Below, piece by piece: positions 26,019-39,000 of a DNA stretch of 64,000 bases. The notes under the pieces were generated by a model. That model did no database searches and was not told the origin of the DNA. It saw only the letters and a list, made by a program, of their open reading frames with translations. Location: NCBI GenBank assembly GCA_949752735.1, contig OX457053.1:1572584-1636583 (forward strand). The letters run 5' to 3'. Each line of letters begins with the position of its first letter. Within the stretch, counting starts at the first letter, position 1. Source of the DNA: Lumbricus terrestris (lineage: Eukaryota > Annelida > Clitellata > Crassiclitellata > Lumbricidae). Made by a program: the position numbers and the translations under genes.

Positions 26019-29000
26019 TGTATGTATGTATGTATGTATGTATGTATGTATGTATGTGTGCATGTATTTATGCAGGTATATATGTATGTTTGTAAATATA
26101 TATGTATATACTAGCTGAATAACCCGGCGTTGCCCGGGAAATTTCCGTTTTTAGTTCCCCGCCACCTCTGACCCCGATCCCACGCCGCCCTTCTCACCTC
26201 GCCCTACATCGGCCCCAACCCGATCCCACTCTGGCCGCCATTCTCACCTCGCCTTCTTCCATCGGCCCCAACCCGGTGCAACCACTTTGGGTGCCCAGCG
26301 TTGCCTGTGACATTTAGGTTTTCGGTCCAACCCAGCTCCCAGCCGTCCATGTTTATGCTATAGTCAGCATTTTTGCAAAACCGCGTGCCTAAAGATCTGC
26401 CCTCGGCGAAAAATGAGGTTTAAAATCTAGCCTATTGGTTCGTTGAAAATACATGTAGATCGGCGAAAATTATTGCGTCTTAAATAGGCTAGTGATACAT
26501 ACGACACGGTATAAATATTAATTAACCGAATAATGCGCTATAATTTTAAAATCGGCAATGACGTCATTAATGTACTGGTTTCAATCATCAATATATCATC
26601 GACGGTTTCAATTTGTGTTAAAAATATGGTTGAATATGAAAGTAAATGGCGTCTTAACACAGCGTTAGGAATCTTAGGATTGGCTAGAAAATGAAAAGTT
26701 TGAAACTCGGGAACAGGTAAGATTTTTGGATCGCGTTATGTTGTGCTAAAAAGTGTTTTTGTAAATATTGGGAAAAATCGGTCGGGTGGATAAGAAGAAA
26801 ATTGTCCACAAACATGGTAAAAGTTTCGTTTTATAGTTTTAGATGAATGTATGTACGAAGGCATGCGTGCTTGTATGCATATATGTAATTATGTATGTAT
26901 GTATATTTTTATGCATGTATGTATACATGTATATATGTATGTATATATATATATGTAGGCATGTATGTATGTTTGGAAATATATATGTATCTATGAATGT
27001 GTGTACGAAGGCATGCATGTGTGAATGCATGTACCGGTATGTAATTATGTATGTATGTATCTATGTATGTATGTATGCATGTGTGTATGTACGTATACAT
27101 GTATGTATGCATGTATGTATCCATGTATGCATGTATGTTTGCATTCATATTCAATATCTGTTTCAGCTAAAATAAGTTCATTGGCTGGTGACAACGTTTA
27201 CACAGAAATATCAACTTGCGATGTAAAACCCCCACTATTTTCACACATTTTAATATATTATGAGCACTTCCGGTCATCAATAGTCAAATTAATTGGTATG
27301 AAAAAATAGACCTTCATGCCCTCTATGGAATGGTATAATTTATTTCTCTTCAAAAATAAATTATGGATAAGCTATAATAGAAAAACATGAAATTTTTACG
27401 AAAATTAAATCTATTTTCATATATTTTAATTTATTTTGAGCACTTCCGGTTGTCAGAAGACAACTCAATGAACATGGAAATGTAGCCCCACATTCCCTCT
27501 ATAGAATGGTATAAATTGTGTCTCTTCGTATTAAACGACGAATAAGATATAGCTGAAAATCTAGGGGGGGTGGTATCCACCCACCTGGTGCCTCGGGTAT
27601 ATCGGATATAACTTTTGAATGGTATCTAGTATCATCACAAATTTTACCTCAAAATGGGTGCAAATAAACCCTCTACAGCTACCTATTTTTTCAAAATTTC
27701 ATTCCAAACGGAAAAAATTATTTGGGAAAACCTAAGGGGGGTGGCAACCACCCCCCCTGGTAGCCCGAGGGTTAAGCTGTCATCTTCACAAGATGGCTCG
27801 TAAATTCAGTGCTCAGGAACGTGGTTTAGGATATCGTAAAATGTCGACTCCCCATTATTTATTTATTTTTAAATTTGCACAATTATAATGGTAACATTCT
27901 AAAATTTCTTATTATGGGTTAACAGTGCATTAAACACTAGTAGTCCTGCAGTGTTTAATCTAGTCCCCCTCCTCTGGGGGGAATTGAGTTTTCTGGGGGG
28001 GGGACAATTGAGCGTCCAAAGGACGCTCGTGAGGCGCGTAGCGCGAGACCTGGAGGGGTGGTATGGGGAGGGAGATGTGCCCTCCCCTTAAGAAAATTTT
28101 CAATTTCCACATTGCAATAGCATTTCAAGGTGTCATCTTAACAAAATAGCTGTACTTTTTCAGTGCCCCATCAGAAACTTTTTGAACTTTTACATTGCAA
28201 TGACAGCATTTTATGGTGTCATCTTAACAAAATAGCTGTACTTTTTCAGTGCCCCATCATAAACTTTTTTAATTTCCACCTTGCAGTGGCAGCATTTTAA
28301 GGTGTCATTTTAACAAAATCAATTTTTTGCTAAAAAGAACTTTTAATAAAAAGAACTTTTTGAATTTCCACATTTCAAAGGCAGCATTTTAAGGTGTCAT
28401 CTTGAAAAAGCTGTACTTTTTCAGTGCTTATAAGAGTGGCCTAAGTCTTGAGTAAATATGCGCAATACTTTAAAAAATATTTTTGTGAGAGTTTCCACAT
28501 TCTAATGGTATCCTTTCAAGATGCCATTTTTGCAAAATAACTTTATTATTTCATTTCTGATAGAAAGTGTTTTAGGATTTCAATATATATATATATATAT
28601 ATATATAAAGAAGGACTTGACTATGTATGTATGTATGTATGTATGTATGTATGTATGTATGTATGTATGTATGTATGTGACTTTGTCCAGAATGCACGCT
28701 CACAGTTTTTGAGCTTTTCACTCCAAACCTTCACTAATGTGTAGGTCTCGGCACGAGACGCTAAGTCGAGGGGTTGGCGATTCTCTACCACCATAGGGGC
28801 CAAAGTGGGGGGCGAAACCCCCAATTTTTTTTCAAAAAAATTCAGCTATTGGTTTGAAATTTTTTCCTAGATAGAGGTCCATCAGAACCCCCCGGATCAG
28901 TGGTTGGCGATTCTCTACCACCATGGGGGCCAGGGTCCGGAGGGGTCGAAAACACCAATTTTTGCTATAAAATTGCATTCGCTTGCAACGTATAAAAGCA

Positions 29001-30031
29001 GTGATTTTATCAGTTTAAAAGGTGTCTAAGGTTAACTCTGTTGCCAGGACGTATTTCACGGTTCGCGCACTGGTGGAGGCGAGGTGGGGAAGGGGATGGG
29101 ATGGTGGGGTGGGGTGGAGGGGTGGGATGGGGTGGAGGTGGTGGGGTGGGGTGGGAGTGGGGGTTGGGGTGGGGTGTGGTGGGGTGGAGGGGATGGAGTG
29201 GGAGGTGGGTTGGGGTGGAGTGGGGGTAGGAGGGGGTTGAGGGGTGGAGGGGGAGGGGTGAAGGTGGAATGGGGTGGAAATTTTCGTCAACCCAAGTTTC
29301 TCCGGTGGTGTAGGCTACCGGCAGAGGTCGGAGTGTGGTGGGGTTTCGGCCGAAGCGGATCGAATCCTAAATTTCCCGGGCAACGCCGGGTACCCCAGCT
29401 AGTATATTATATAATTATAATTACAATAAAAAATATCTTTATGTATCGAGTTCAGCAGCTCAGTTCTGTTGTTGCTGGGTAATTCTAATGAATAACTGCA
29501 AACATGACTATAAAAGCTGACTTTTAAGCACTATTATAATAATCAGCTTATCCCTGTTTCCCAATTTGAACCAAGGTCCTGAATTGCTAACCAAGATACA
29601 CTTTCCGAAATCATATGGTACACAAATCAACCAAGAACTAATAAACTACTTGTGATCTTACACAATCACTCACGATTTTTCAGTCTCTTCTTTTGTTCTG
29701 CAGCGCAGCCTAGGCCTAACCTATCAACTGTACTGCGGTAGCTATGGCTAGTTTATAAGTGTCTAAAGTTCTTAAACTTGTTCACTTAAAACACGATGAG
29801 TTTCTTGTATTTTGTTCTTCGATTTCCAACATTCGCAAACAACACACCAATGCATCAACGACGACAAACAATTCAATTGCACGACAGAAACGCCATCTTA
29901 TTATTATCATCTCACTCTAAACGTCTTCTCCACACGACTAGCACTCCTACTCAAACTTATCTCACTCTCTGCGTACACTCTTCCTTCAGTCGCACTCCTC
30001 CTCTCTGCCTCTCTCTGTCTGTCTGTCTGTC

Positions 30032-30063
<32 letters not shown>

Positions 30064-33000
30064 GCAACGATCGCGCAGCGGCGCTTTCCCGCCACAGCTG
30101 CCTGTCCGTACGCTCAACAATTAGCTGACCTCGCGCTGGCCTATCTGTGCGCTCAACAATTAGCTGATCTCGCGCTGGCCTATCTGTACGCTCAATAATT
30201 ACAATGTAGCTGACCACTATACGTTATACAAAATTAGCTTACATTACCTCTTTCCTTTCTTTTAAAGAGAGCTAATTATCTTTAAAAATTAGCGAACGTA
30301 CCTTAACTAAACAATGCAAGCAATCCATAATAAATAACATCATAAAATATCTTACACTACAATCTAGATAAACAATCAGCTACTACATTCAATTTACCTT
30401 TCTTGTAGTTCAACAGAATGTCAACATTTTGTAATGATAATGACCATCTGACTAACTTAGCAGATTTCGACATTGATTCAGTCAAGTTATCTAAAGGATT
30501 ATGGTCTGTAAACACATTGATTTTAGAACCAATAATAATTTCTTTCAACTTGTTTAAAGCCCATATGATTGCATAGGCTTCCTTCTCAATCGTCGCCCAT
30601 CTCCTCTGGGAATCTGTCAGCTTCTGACTGATAAATGAAACGGGACGTTCTATCTTTTCATTGTCCACCTGTGATAGAACAGCTCCCACAGCAAAATCAC
30701 TGCTATCACAGTACAAATTAAATGGTTTGCCAACCTCAAACATATATAGAACCACATTTGACAAGACAATCTGCTTAAGCGAATCAAAGGATTTCTGATG
30801 TGCATCAGTCCAAACAATGTTATCAGGTACTTTTTTGCTGGTTAAGTCTGTCAATGGTTTAGCAATTTCAGCAAAATTTCAAATAAACTGTCTGTAAAAT
30901 CCAAAAAATCCTAAGACTTGTTTCACTTCCTTCCTTGTTTCAGGTTTCTTCAAATTAATCAAACTGTCAATCCTATCTGGATTCATCATCTTCTTCCCTG
31001 ATCCTATAAGGTGACCGATGAACTTCACCTCACTCTTACCAAACACACATTTCTTCAAGTTCAACGTTACATTATGCAGTCTAATTTGTTTCAAAAATAA
31101 TTTCAAATGTCTTAAATGAATGTCCCAATCATTAGAATGCACTGCAATGTCATCAACATAAGGTTCAGTGAAATCATGTATCGGTTGCAAAATCATATTT
31201 ATCGCTTTTACAAAAGTCCTTCCAGAGTTAATCATTCCAAAAGGAACACGCGTAAATTGGTACAGTCCATTATGTGTAACAAACGCAGTCTTCCATTGAT
31301 CACTCTTTTTCACAGGACAAGTCCAATATGCGCTGCGACAGTCCATAACGGAAATAAACTTGGATTTTCCAACTTTGCTCAAGACATCATTGACGATTGG
31401 CATCGGATATCTACCGTAACAATTCTCAGTAAAAGAGTTAATGTATCTGTAGTCACAAGCCAGTCTCAAGGATCCATCCTTCTTTTTGACAATGACAAGT
31501 GGACTTGCCATTCTGCTTGACGATGGTTGAATGATGTTTTCTTTCAGCATCTCTTGTATTTGTTTTTCCACTTCTGCCCGGTATATTAGTGGTATTCGAT
31601 ATGCCATGAATTCTTTTTCTCGAAAGTCTGGTTTCAACACCACTTCATGTTCTACTAATGTACATAGTCCCGGTTTGTCCGAAAATCTGTCTGCATAACG
31701 ATTCAGTACATCAAGTAATTGTTTCTGCTGTTCACTCGTTAGATGTCCAATTTGTTCATAATCCAATTGGAGTGATTTCTGTTTTGTCTCTGAATGGTCT
31801 TCCTTCAGCGGTATTTCTACCACTGATCCAAATTCGTCATCCTCTTCCACGATCAGACCACAAGACAATGTTCTCATAATGAACTTTCTCATCTTGTTGG
31901 CATGAATAATTCGTCGACCGTTTTCATTCATGTCCACGAGATACGAATATTTGGATCTTCTTTGCAAGACCGTGCATGGACCATGCCATCGTGAGATCAA
32001 TTTGTTGGTTGACGTTGGATACAGCACGATGACGTTTTCTCCTGGTTCGAATTCTTTATCTTTTGCTCTTTTGTTATATTGACTGGCGTATTGTTTTTGC
32101 TTTTCTTCAACACAGCTCTCAGCGAATGTCAAGGCCTTTTCCATGTCTGCTCTTAAATTCTTCAAATACTTTGCCGGTTGCACTCCAATGTTCGGTAGTA
32201 AATTTATCTCTTTGGTCCAGCTTTCTTTAAGAATGGTTAGTGGCCCTCTCGGCAACTTTCCATAGACCAGCAGATATGGTGCCACTCCTGTAGTTGCATT
32301 AGGCACTTCTCTCAATGCCCAGACTGTAAATGGGATGATTTTATGCCACTGTCTCGGATTTTCCACAATGACATGATGAACCATCTTCTTGAACGTTTGA
32401 TTCCATCTCTCCACTATTCCGGCCGCCTCTGGATGTCCTGGCGAATCGAATCGAGGACAACACCCCATCAATTTAAGAAATTCTCTCGTTAGACTGGCTG
32501 TAAAATTCGTTCCTCTATCACTCGTTATCACTGACGGAACACCTACATCCATGAACAGCTTCATCAGAGCTTCGCATACAGCCTTAGCAGTCAATGACTT
32601 CATCAAAAAGATTGTCGGCCATCTTGTACATGAGTCTACGATGCACAAGCAATACTTATGCCCTGCTGCTGACGTCGGTTCGATTGGTCCTGCCACGTCC
32701 ATTGTCATTCTTCGGAACGGCACATCCTCCCTTGGTATTGGCGTAATCGGTACTCGATCCATCACCAAACTTCGTGCTTTCAACTGACACTTCTCACAGG
32801 ACTTGCAGAATTTCATCACATCTCTACGCATCCTTGGCCACACAAAGGACAATTTGATACGTTCTCTTGTCTTCTCTTCTCCCAAGTGTCCGCCAAATAC
32901 TGACTCGTGTGCCAATTCCATCACCTGAATTCTTCTTTCCTTCGGCAACACCAACTGATACACCAACTGGTCCAACATTTGATGCTTCTTATACATCAAC

Positions 33001-36000
33001 CCATTCACCACACTAAACTCTGATCCTTTGTCTTCAGCTATCTTCCACCACGACTTCAGTGACTCGTCATTTCTCTGCTGCTCTTCAAATTTCTTTGCGT
33101 CTGCCAATTGTCTTTCGTCATTCGTATTCTCGGCAAACAAATCTCTCATACTCGTGTCCATTTCACTATCACTTCCAGAATCATCATAATCATCACGTTC
33201 ACATGCAACCATCTCTTCTTCAATTTCATTGTTCCCGGATGTTACTCCTTCTTCTTCTGGAACACTTTGTTCGTCTTCGCTTTCTGTGTCATCATCTAGC
33301 AAACCTTCATTTGACTTTTCCTCTTCTCCTTCTTCCACTTCTCTTCTCCGACTCTGTGCTCTCGTGGTCACATTCGCTTGTAATTCTCCTTGCAATACAC
33401 TCACTGGTGGAATCTCTTTCAGTTCTGCGATTATCTCTGGATGTAGCAAGCACTTTTCTTTGTAATCTTTGCACAAAACTGCCGGAATGCTGGCACATAC
33501 CAAGGTTAAATATGGCGCAATATTTACTTCCTTGTCCTTCAGGTCTCCTCCTACTTTATGACAACTCATCCGCACTCCTTTTTTCACCAACTTAGCTGGA
33601 ATGGGTTCTCCAGCCACACATTGCAAATGTACTCTGCCAATTTCTTCTACTATCGCTCCTTTCAATAATTCCTCATTGATTACTGGAATCTCAGTACCAG
33701 AGTCAATCAACGCTTTGACTTGTACGGGATGACAACTGTCATCATTTCCACGTATCTCTACATCTACATGCTGTAAATAAGTCTTCTTCATACGTTGACA
33801 CTCATCTTTACTTTCTGTTTCTGTTTCTCGACAAGTATCTGTAATGGGAGCAGATTTTACTACTTCTCTGTGTATAGTAAACTGAGGCGTGCACTTCATT
33901 ACTGATTTCACTTCCGTTTCGCGGTTGTCTTGTTCTTCCATCTGATTAGGTGCATTCATTACTTGGATCTGATTTACTCTGAGATTTTCTGCACTTCGAG
34001 TAAATCTATTTCTCAGATTTGTCATTCTTGGTGGTACTTGGCAATCCTTTATCAAATGTCTGTCTGACTGACAATTATGGCAACGTTTCCTAACAATACC
34101 TCTCTGTTCAGTGCTCTCCCGTCTGTAATTTAACGGAGTATATGCTGCATTGCTTTCTCTTTGGCGTCCCATCACTGGAATTCGACTGTATATTTGTCTG
34201 TCCCTCGTTGCTTCTCTTCTTTCTTGCCCAAACTGTCTTCCAGGAGCACTATCTTTCCTTATTTCATTACTTCTGGCTTGGCTTCCCGTCTCTTTGTTAC
34301 TACTATTCCACCTGTTTTGCTTTGAACTATTACCCCATGCTTCATATTTCGGTTTGTCTTGAAACATTGCACCAATTCGATTGTTTACATGTATGTCTGC
34401 GAGATCTGCAACATTACTAGCTTCCAAGCATTCAGTACCCTCCTTTGCTAGTACTGTTGAATGCATTCTCAACTGTCTCAAAATATAATGGCACCTCCAT
34501 TATATCATATGGCATCTTAGGTAACACGTGTTTCATTGCATCACCTATCTTTTTAATCTTAGACACCATTGTCTCACTTTCCCGGATCCTATTTTGTTCT
34601 GACTCCTCTCGGCTTCTTCTGTCGTCTTCATCTCGTTTCTTCAGTCTATTTTGATCTTCTTCCCTACGCAGTTCTTCTTGTTCTATCTTCTGCTGCAACA
34701 ATTCTAACTGCCTTCTGCGTTCCTCCTTTTCAATAGCCATTTCTCTGAGCTGAGCTTCCTTAAGAGCGAGTTTCTTTTGTTCTAATTGTACTTGTTCTTC
34801 CCTTTCTCTTTCCGCTTTTTCCAAATTTTCTTTCTCCATTTTCAATTCTTCCTGTCGAATTTCTTCCGCTCTTTCTAATTCGGCCAAACGCATAGCTTCC
34901 TTGTCTTCCTCACGAGCCTTTTGCTCTTCAATCTGTTGTTTCCAGATTTCTTCATCACTTTTTCTTGCTCTCTCGTATTCTATCATTAGTTCCATTCTTC
35001 TTCGTTATGCTTCGTCACGACCTTATTTCAGTTGTTCTAACTGAAGCTGGAACTGCTGCTTCTGCATCTCTATCTCTTCTTACCTCATCCTTTCTGCTTG
35101 TTCTGCTCTTACTTTTTCCTCTAGTCGAATCTTTTCTGCTTGTTCTACTCGTTCTTTCTCTTCTTGTTTCCGCTCTTTCTCTTCTTGTCTTCGTCGCTCC
35201 TCCTTCTCTTTCTCCTCTTGTCTCCGTTGCTCCTCTTTCTCTTTCTCTTCTTGTTTCCGTTCTTTCTCCTCCTGTCTCCGCTGCTCCTCTTTCTCTTTCT
35301 CTTCTTGTTTCCGTTCTTTCTCCTCCTGTCTCCGCTGCTCCTCTTTCTCTTTATCCTCTTGTCTACGTTGCTCCTCTCTCATCATCATAAATTGCATCAA
35401 CGCCTCCATAGACATCGGTGGCTGAGGTTTCTCTTCAGCCCCACCCACAGCGCCTTTCTATTCAGCTTCCTTTTTAAACCAAACCTCTGCTAAAGCTCTC
35501 ATCAAATTTTCTCTAGACATCTCTTCAACTTCTTCCACGTCTAGACCAGCTTCGATTAACAATTTTATTATTCGATCAGAAGACATCTTTTTTACACTTG
35601 TTTGCTTTTGTTCTGTGAGTTTCTCCATCTTACTTCCTTACTTCAGTGATTTCCGTGAAGAAATCGAGGGAGTGGCTATGCTTTTTGTGATTGGTTGACT
35701 TTAATTCTTAAGGCTTGTTTATTCAAGGAGCGAGTTTTGTATACCTCTCTCTGGCGTTGCGTTGTCGTAATGTCGTTCGTATGCCCGTTGTATCTTCTCA
35801 CCAGCTGTTCGGATGCTCGGAATGCTTCTCCGGTTGATCAGATGCTCAGTCTCCTTCTCCCGTGTGGTCGGCTCCTCGTATTGATTCGAAAATCCACTGT
35901 CCTTAGCTTGGCTACGATATCCACCGTAAGCTTGGATTAGAAATCCACCGTTCGTAAATATTCCTCCGACCGTAAATATTCCTCTGACCGTAAACTTGGA

Positions 36001-39000
36001 TACGATATCCACCGTCCGTAACTTGGATACGACTATCCCACCGTTCGTAAATATCCCGCCGTCCGTAACTTGGATACGATATCCCACCGCTGTGTCACCA
36101 AATGTGATCTTACACAATCACTCACGATTTTCCAGTCTCTTCTTTTGTTCTGCAGCGCAGCCTAGGCCTAACCTATCAACTGTACTGCGGTAGCTATGGC
36201 TAGTTTATAAGTGTCTAAAGTTCTTAAACTTGTTCACTTAAAACACGATGAGTTTCTTGTATTTTGTTCTTCGATTTCCAACATTCGCAAACAACACACC
36301 AATGCATCAACGACGACAAACAATTCAATTGCACGACAGAAACGCCATCTTATTATTATCATCTTACTCTAAACGTCTTCTCCACACGACTAGCACTCCT
36401 ACTCAAACTTATCTCACTCTCTGCGTACACTCTTCCTTCAGTCGCACTCCTCCTCTCTGCCTCTCTCTGTCTGTCTGTCTGTCTCTCTCTCGCTCTCTCT
36501 CTCTCTCTCTCGCCACGATCGCGCAGCGGCGCTTTCCCGCCACAGCTGCCTGTCCGTACGCTCAACAATTAGCTGACCTCGCGCTGGCCTATCTGTGCGC
36601 TCAACAATTAGCTGATCTCGCGCTGGCCTATCTGTACGCTCAATAATTACAATGTAGCTGACCACTATACGTTATACAAAATTAGCTTACACTACTGGTA
36701 CCAAAATCTGGAAGCCACAATATAGTAATGATGTTGTTTTACTAGTTGTTCAAATAATAGAACCAAAACATTTTGAAATCTGGCAGTTTAAAATTTGAAG
36801 GATAGCACTGGAGAGAAGCCATTCAATTGTAAAAAAAATAGTATTTGTACAAAAATTAACAGTAAGTTTTACTCATTTTAGCCAGATTGTGTCATATATT
36901 ATAAAAGTAGAAAATTACTATAACCATATAATAGAAAATAATATTATGGTATATTATTATAACAGTTCACGTAATGCGATGATGTAAACAACAACTAAAA
37001 ACTATTATCATTTTGACGCATTTTTCTGGAGGGATGTCATCTCTGCTTTTAGTTAGGAAAAATAGTGTTTATGTAAATATATACAGTAAGTTATACTCAT
37101 TGCAACATAATAGTATCCTATATTATAGCAGTAAATGATGTCATTATAATCACACAATAGTAAATAATATCACGGTATATTAAAGCACTTCATGTAAAAC
37201 AATGATGAAAACAGTAACTAAAAAACAATATCATTTTGTGAAATTTTTCTGGGGAGGAAATGTCAATCCTGGGGAACTTCCCCCCAGAGACGTCTAGATT
37301 AAACACTGGTAGTCCTGTGAAGTTTGGAAAGGTCCAGCATTCAGTAAAATATCAACTTCTTGTATATATCAAGTTGAGTAGTCTGCCGTCAGTTGTGCAA
37401 TTTACTCAGCAACATCCATTTTGGGATCTAGACAAATCCCATGGACATTTCCCAAGACCACTCCCCGTAATTTCCTCTCTGGATTCCACCAGAGCATTTC
37501 AATAGGACAATTCCCTCGAACATTTCCCTCAAATGCAGGCTACAAAAGTGTAAGCAATTTGCATTTGTACAGACTTCAATAGTGCTTTAATGTTTGAGGG
37601 TGGAATTTATAAGCCATTTGATTTACTTCATTTTGAACTTCAATTGTTGAGCAATTGTTGATTGCATGATTAATGTTTACTTAAACAGACTAAAAACCTT
37701 TACTATAAACAAAAGTACAAATTTACTGTTGCTTCTTTGCCTCATATCACTAAAATTCATTCTTAAAATATTGTTCATTTTATTTCAGACCTATATTATA
37801 AAACAAATGTAGTGTCAGTAGATGTAAAATATACTTTAATTTTGTTAAACAAATAAATCATTAATGTAATAAATTTTTATTAATTATGAGTTGTGAGAGC
37901 GAGCGCCATATACGTGCAGGGACAAATGCAAGTGACTGTGAAGCACAGGTCATACTAAATGAATATCTTCATTGAAATGGCGGGATGAACGTTCAGGGGC
38001 AATTTATCGTGGATGTGCGGGGAGGAGTGGTACAGAGGGACATGCAGGGGGATATTTTCAGAAGGAAATCTCTTATGCCCATCTACATGTAGCCTATCAG
38101 GGGCAATTTATCGTGCTTTAATGTTTGAGGGTGGAATTTATAAGCCATTTGATTTACTTCATTTTGAACTTCAATTGTTGAGCAATTGTTGATTGCTTGA
38201 TTAATGTTTACTTAAACAGACTAAAAATCACAATTTTTTCGGGATCTCGCTAGCGAAACATCCGGTTTACGCCGATTTTCGCTCGGAGAGAATTTGCCAG
38301 TTTCTTTGGATTTTACGCTGTATGATTGCAAATGTTTCGTCTATTTGAGCGTATAAAGTGTCCTAGTCCGCTTCTGTAATGTTTGGCTGGACATTGACAA
38401 TTGCGTGAAATTATTGTTTTCGACGATTTTGTACCATCTTCGAACCATCATCTCCGCTTCACGTCACGTGGGTCGGTAAGAACTAAAAACGAATTGTCTG
38501 GATCCGAATTTCACGCACCTCTTCCGCAAGCCATCAGAAATGGACTATAAAGATAGACTCTATCAACAATTCTGTTAAATCATGACTACAGTTTTATCGG
38601 GCACTTTATACTTCGAATGGATAGACCTTGTAGCATCGGCTAGACCTACCAATTGAACTGGCGATTCTTCGTACACATCACCATCGTGAAGCGAGCGTCA
38701 TTAAGCGCTCATATAGTAGCTGCTAATAACTGACGGGCCGTTTTTGGCTAATCCTGATTCAATGACAGTAATTCAACATCAACTGCCACAATTTTATTAC
38801 ATTATTATTACTATTCTTTATTATTACTTCTGTGTATTATTTTACATTTCTGACCTGTAACCTGGTGCGGTTTGTCACCTCGATTTGTCATGCTTTTGAA
38901 TTAAACTAATATCACCATCATCATTAGGGGGATTTCCCTCTGGCACAAGTTGAATGCTTACTACCCCCACGTGGCAAGCCCTAATGGCTGCGAATGTGAT

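Larger units (their letters stand above)
29651..36691 (-). mobile_element. Ty3/Gypsy-type LTR retrotransposon with Gmr1-like pol order
   Basis: Full-length element on the minus strand with two about 590-bp LTRs, CTACT duplications, a primer binding site and a polypurine tract. Domain order is gag, protease, integrase with GPY/F-like region, reverse transcriptase, RNase H: integrase precedes RT, unlike canonical Gypsy. This order is known from the Gmr1 group of deuterostome Gypsy elements (Goodwin and Poulter). The coding part is damaged: four stops in gag, one between RT and RNase H, and a gag-pol frame change. The LTRs differ mainly by small indels, so insertion is fairly recent. In L1 intron 3. 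Confidence 0.9.

Noticed and set aside
33059..33595. Plus-strand frames across the Gmr1-like element (also 31116-31520, 34965-35390)
   Set aside because: Antisense shadows of gag and pol with no domain signal.
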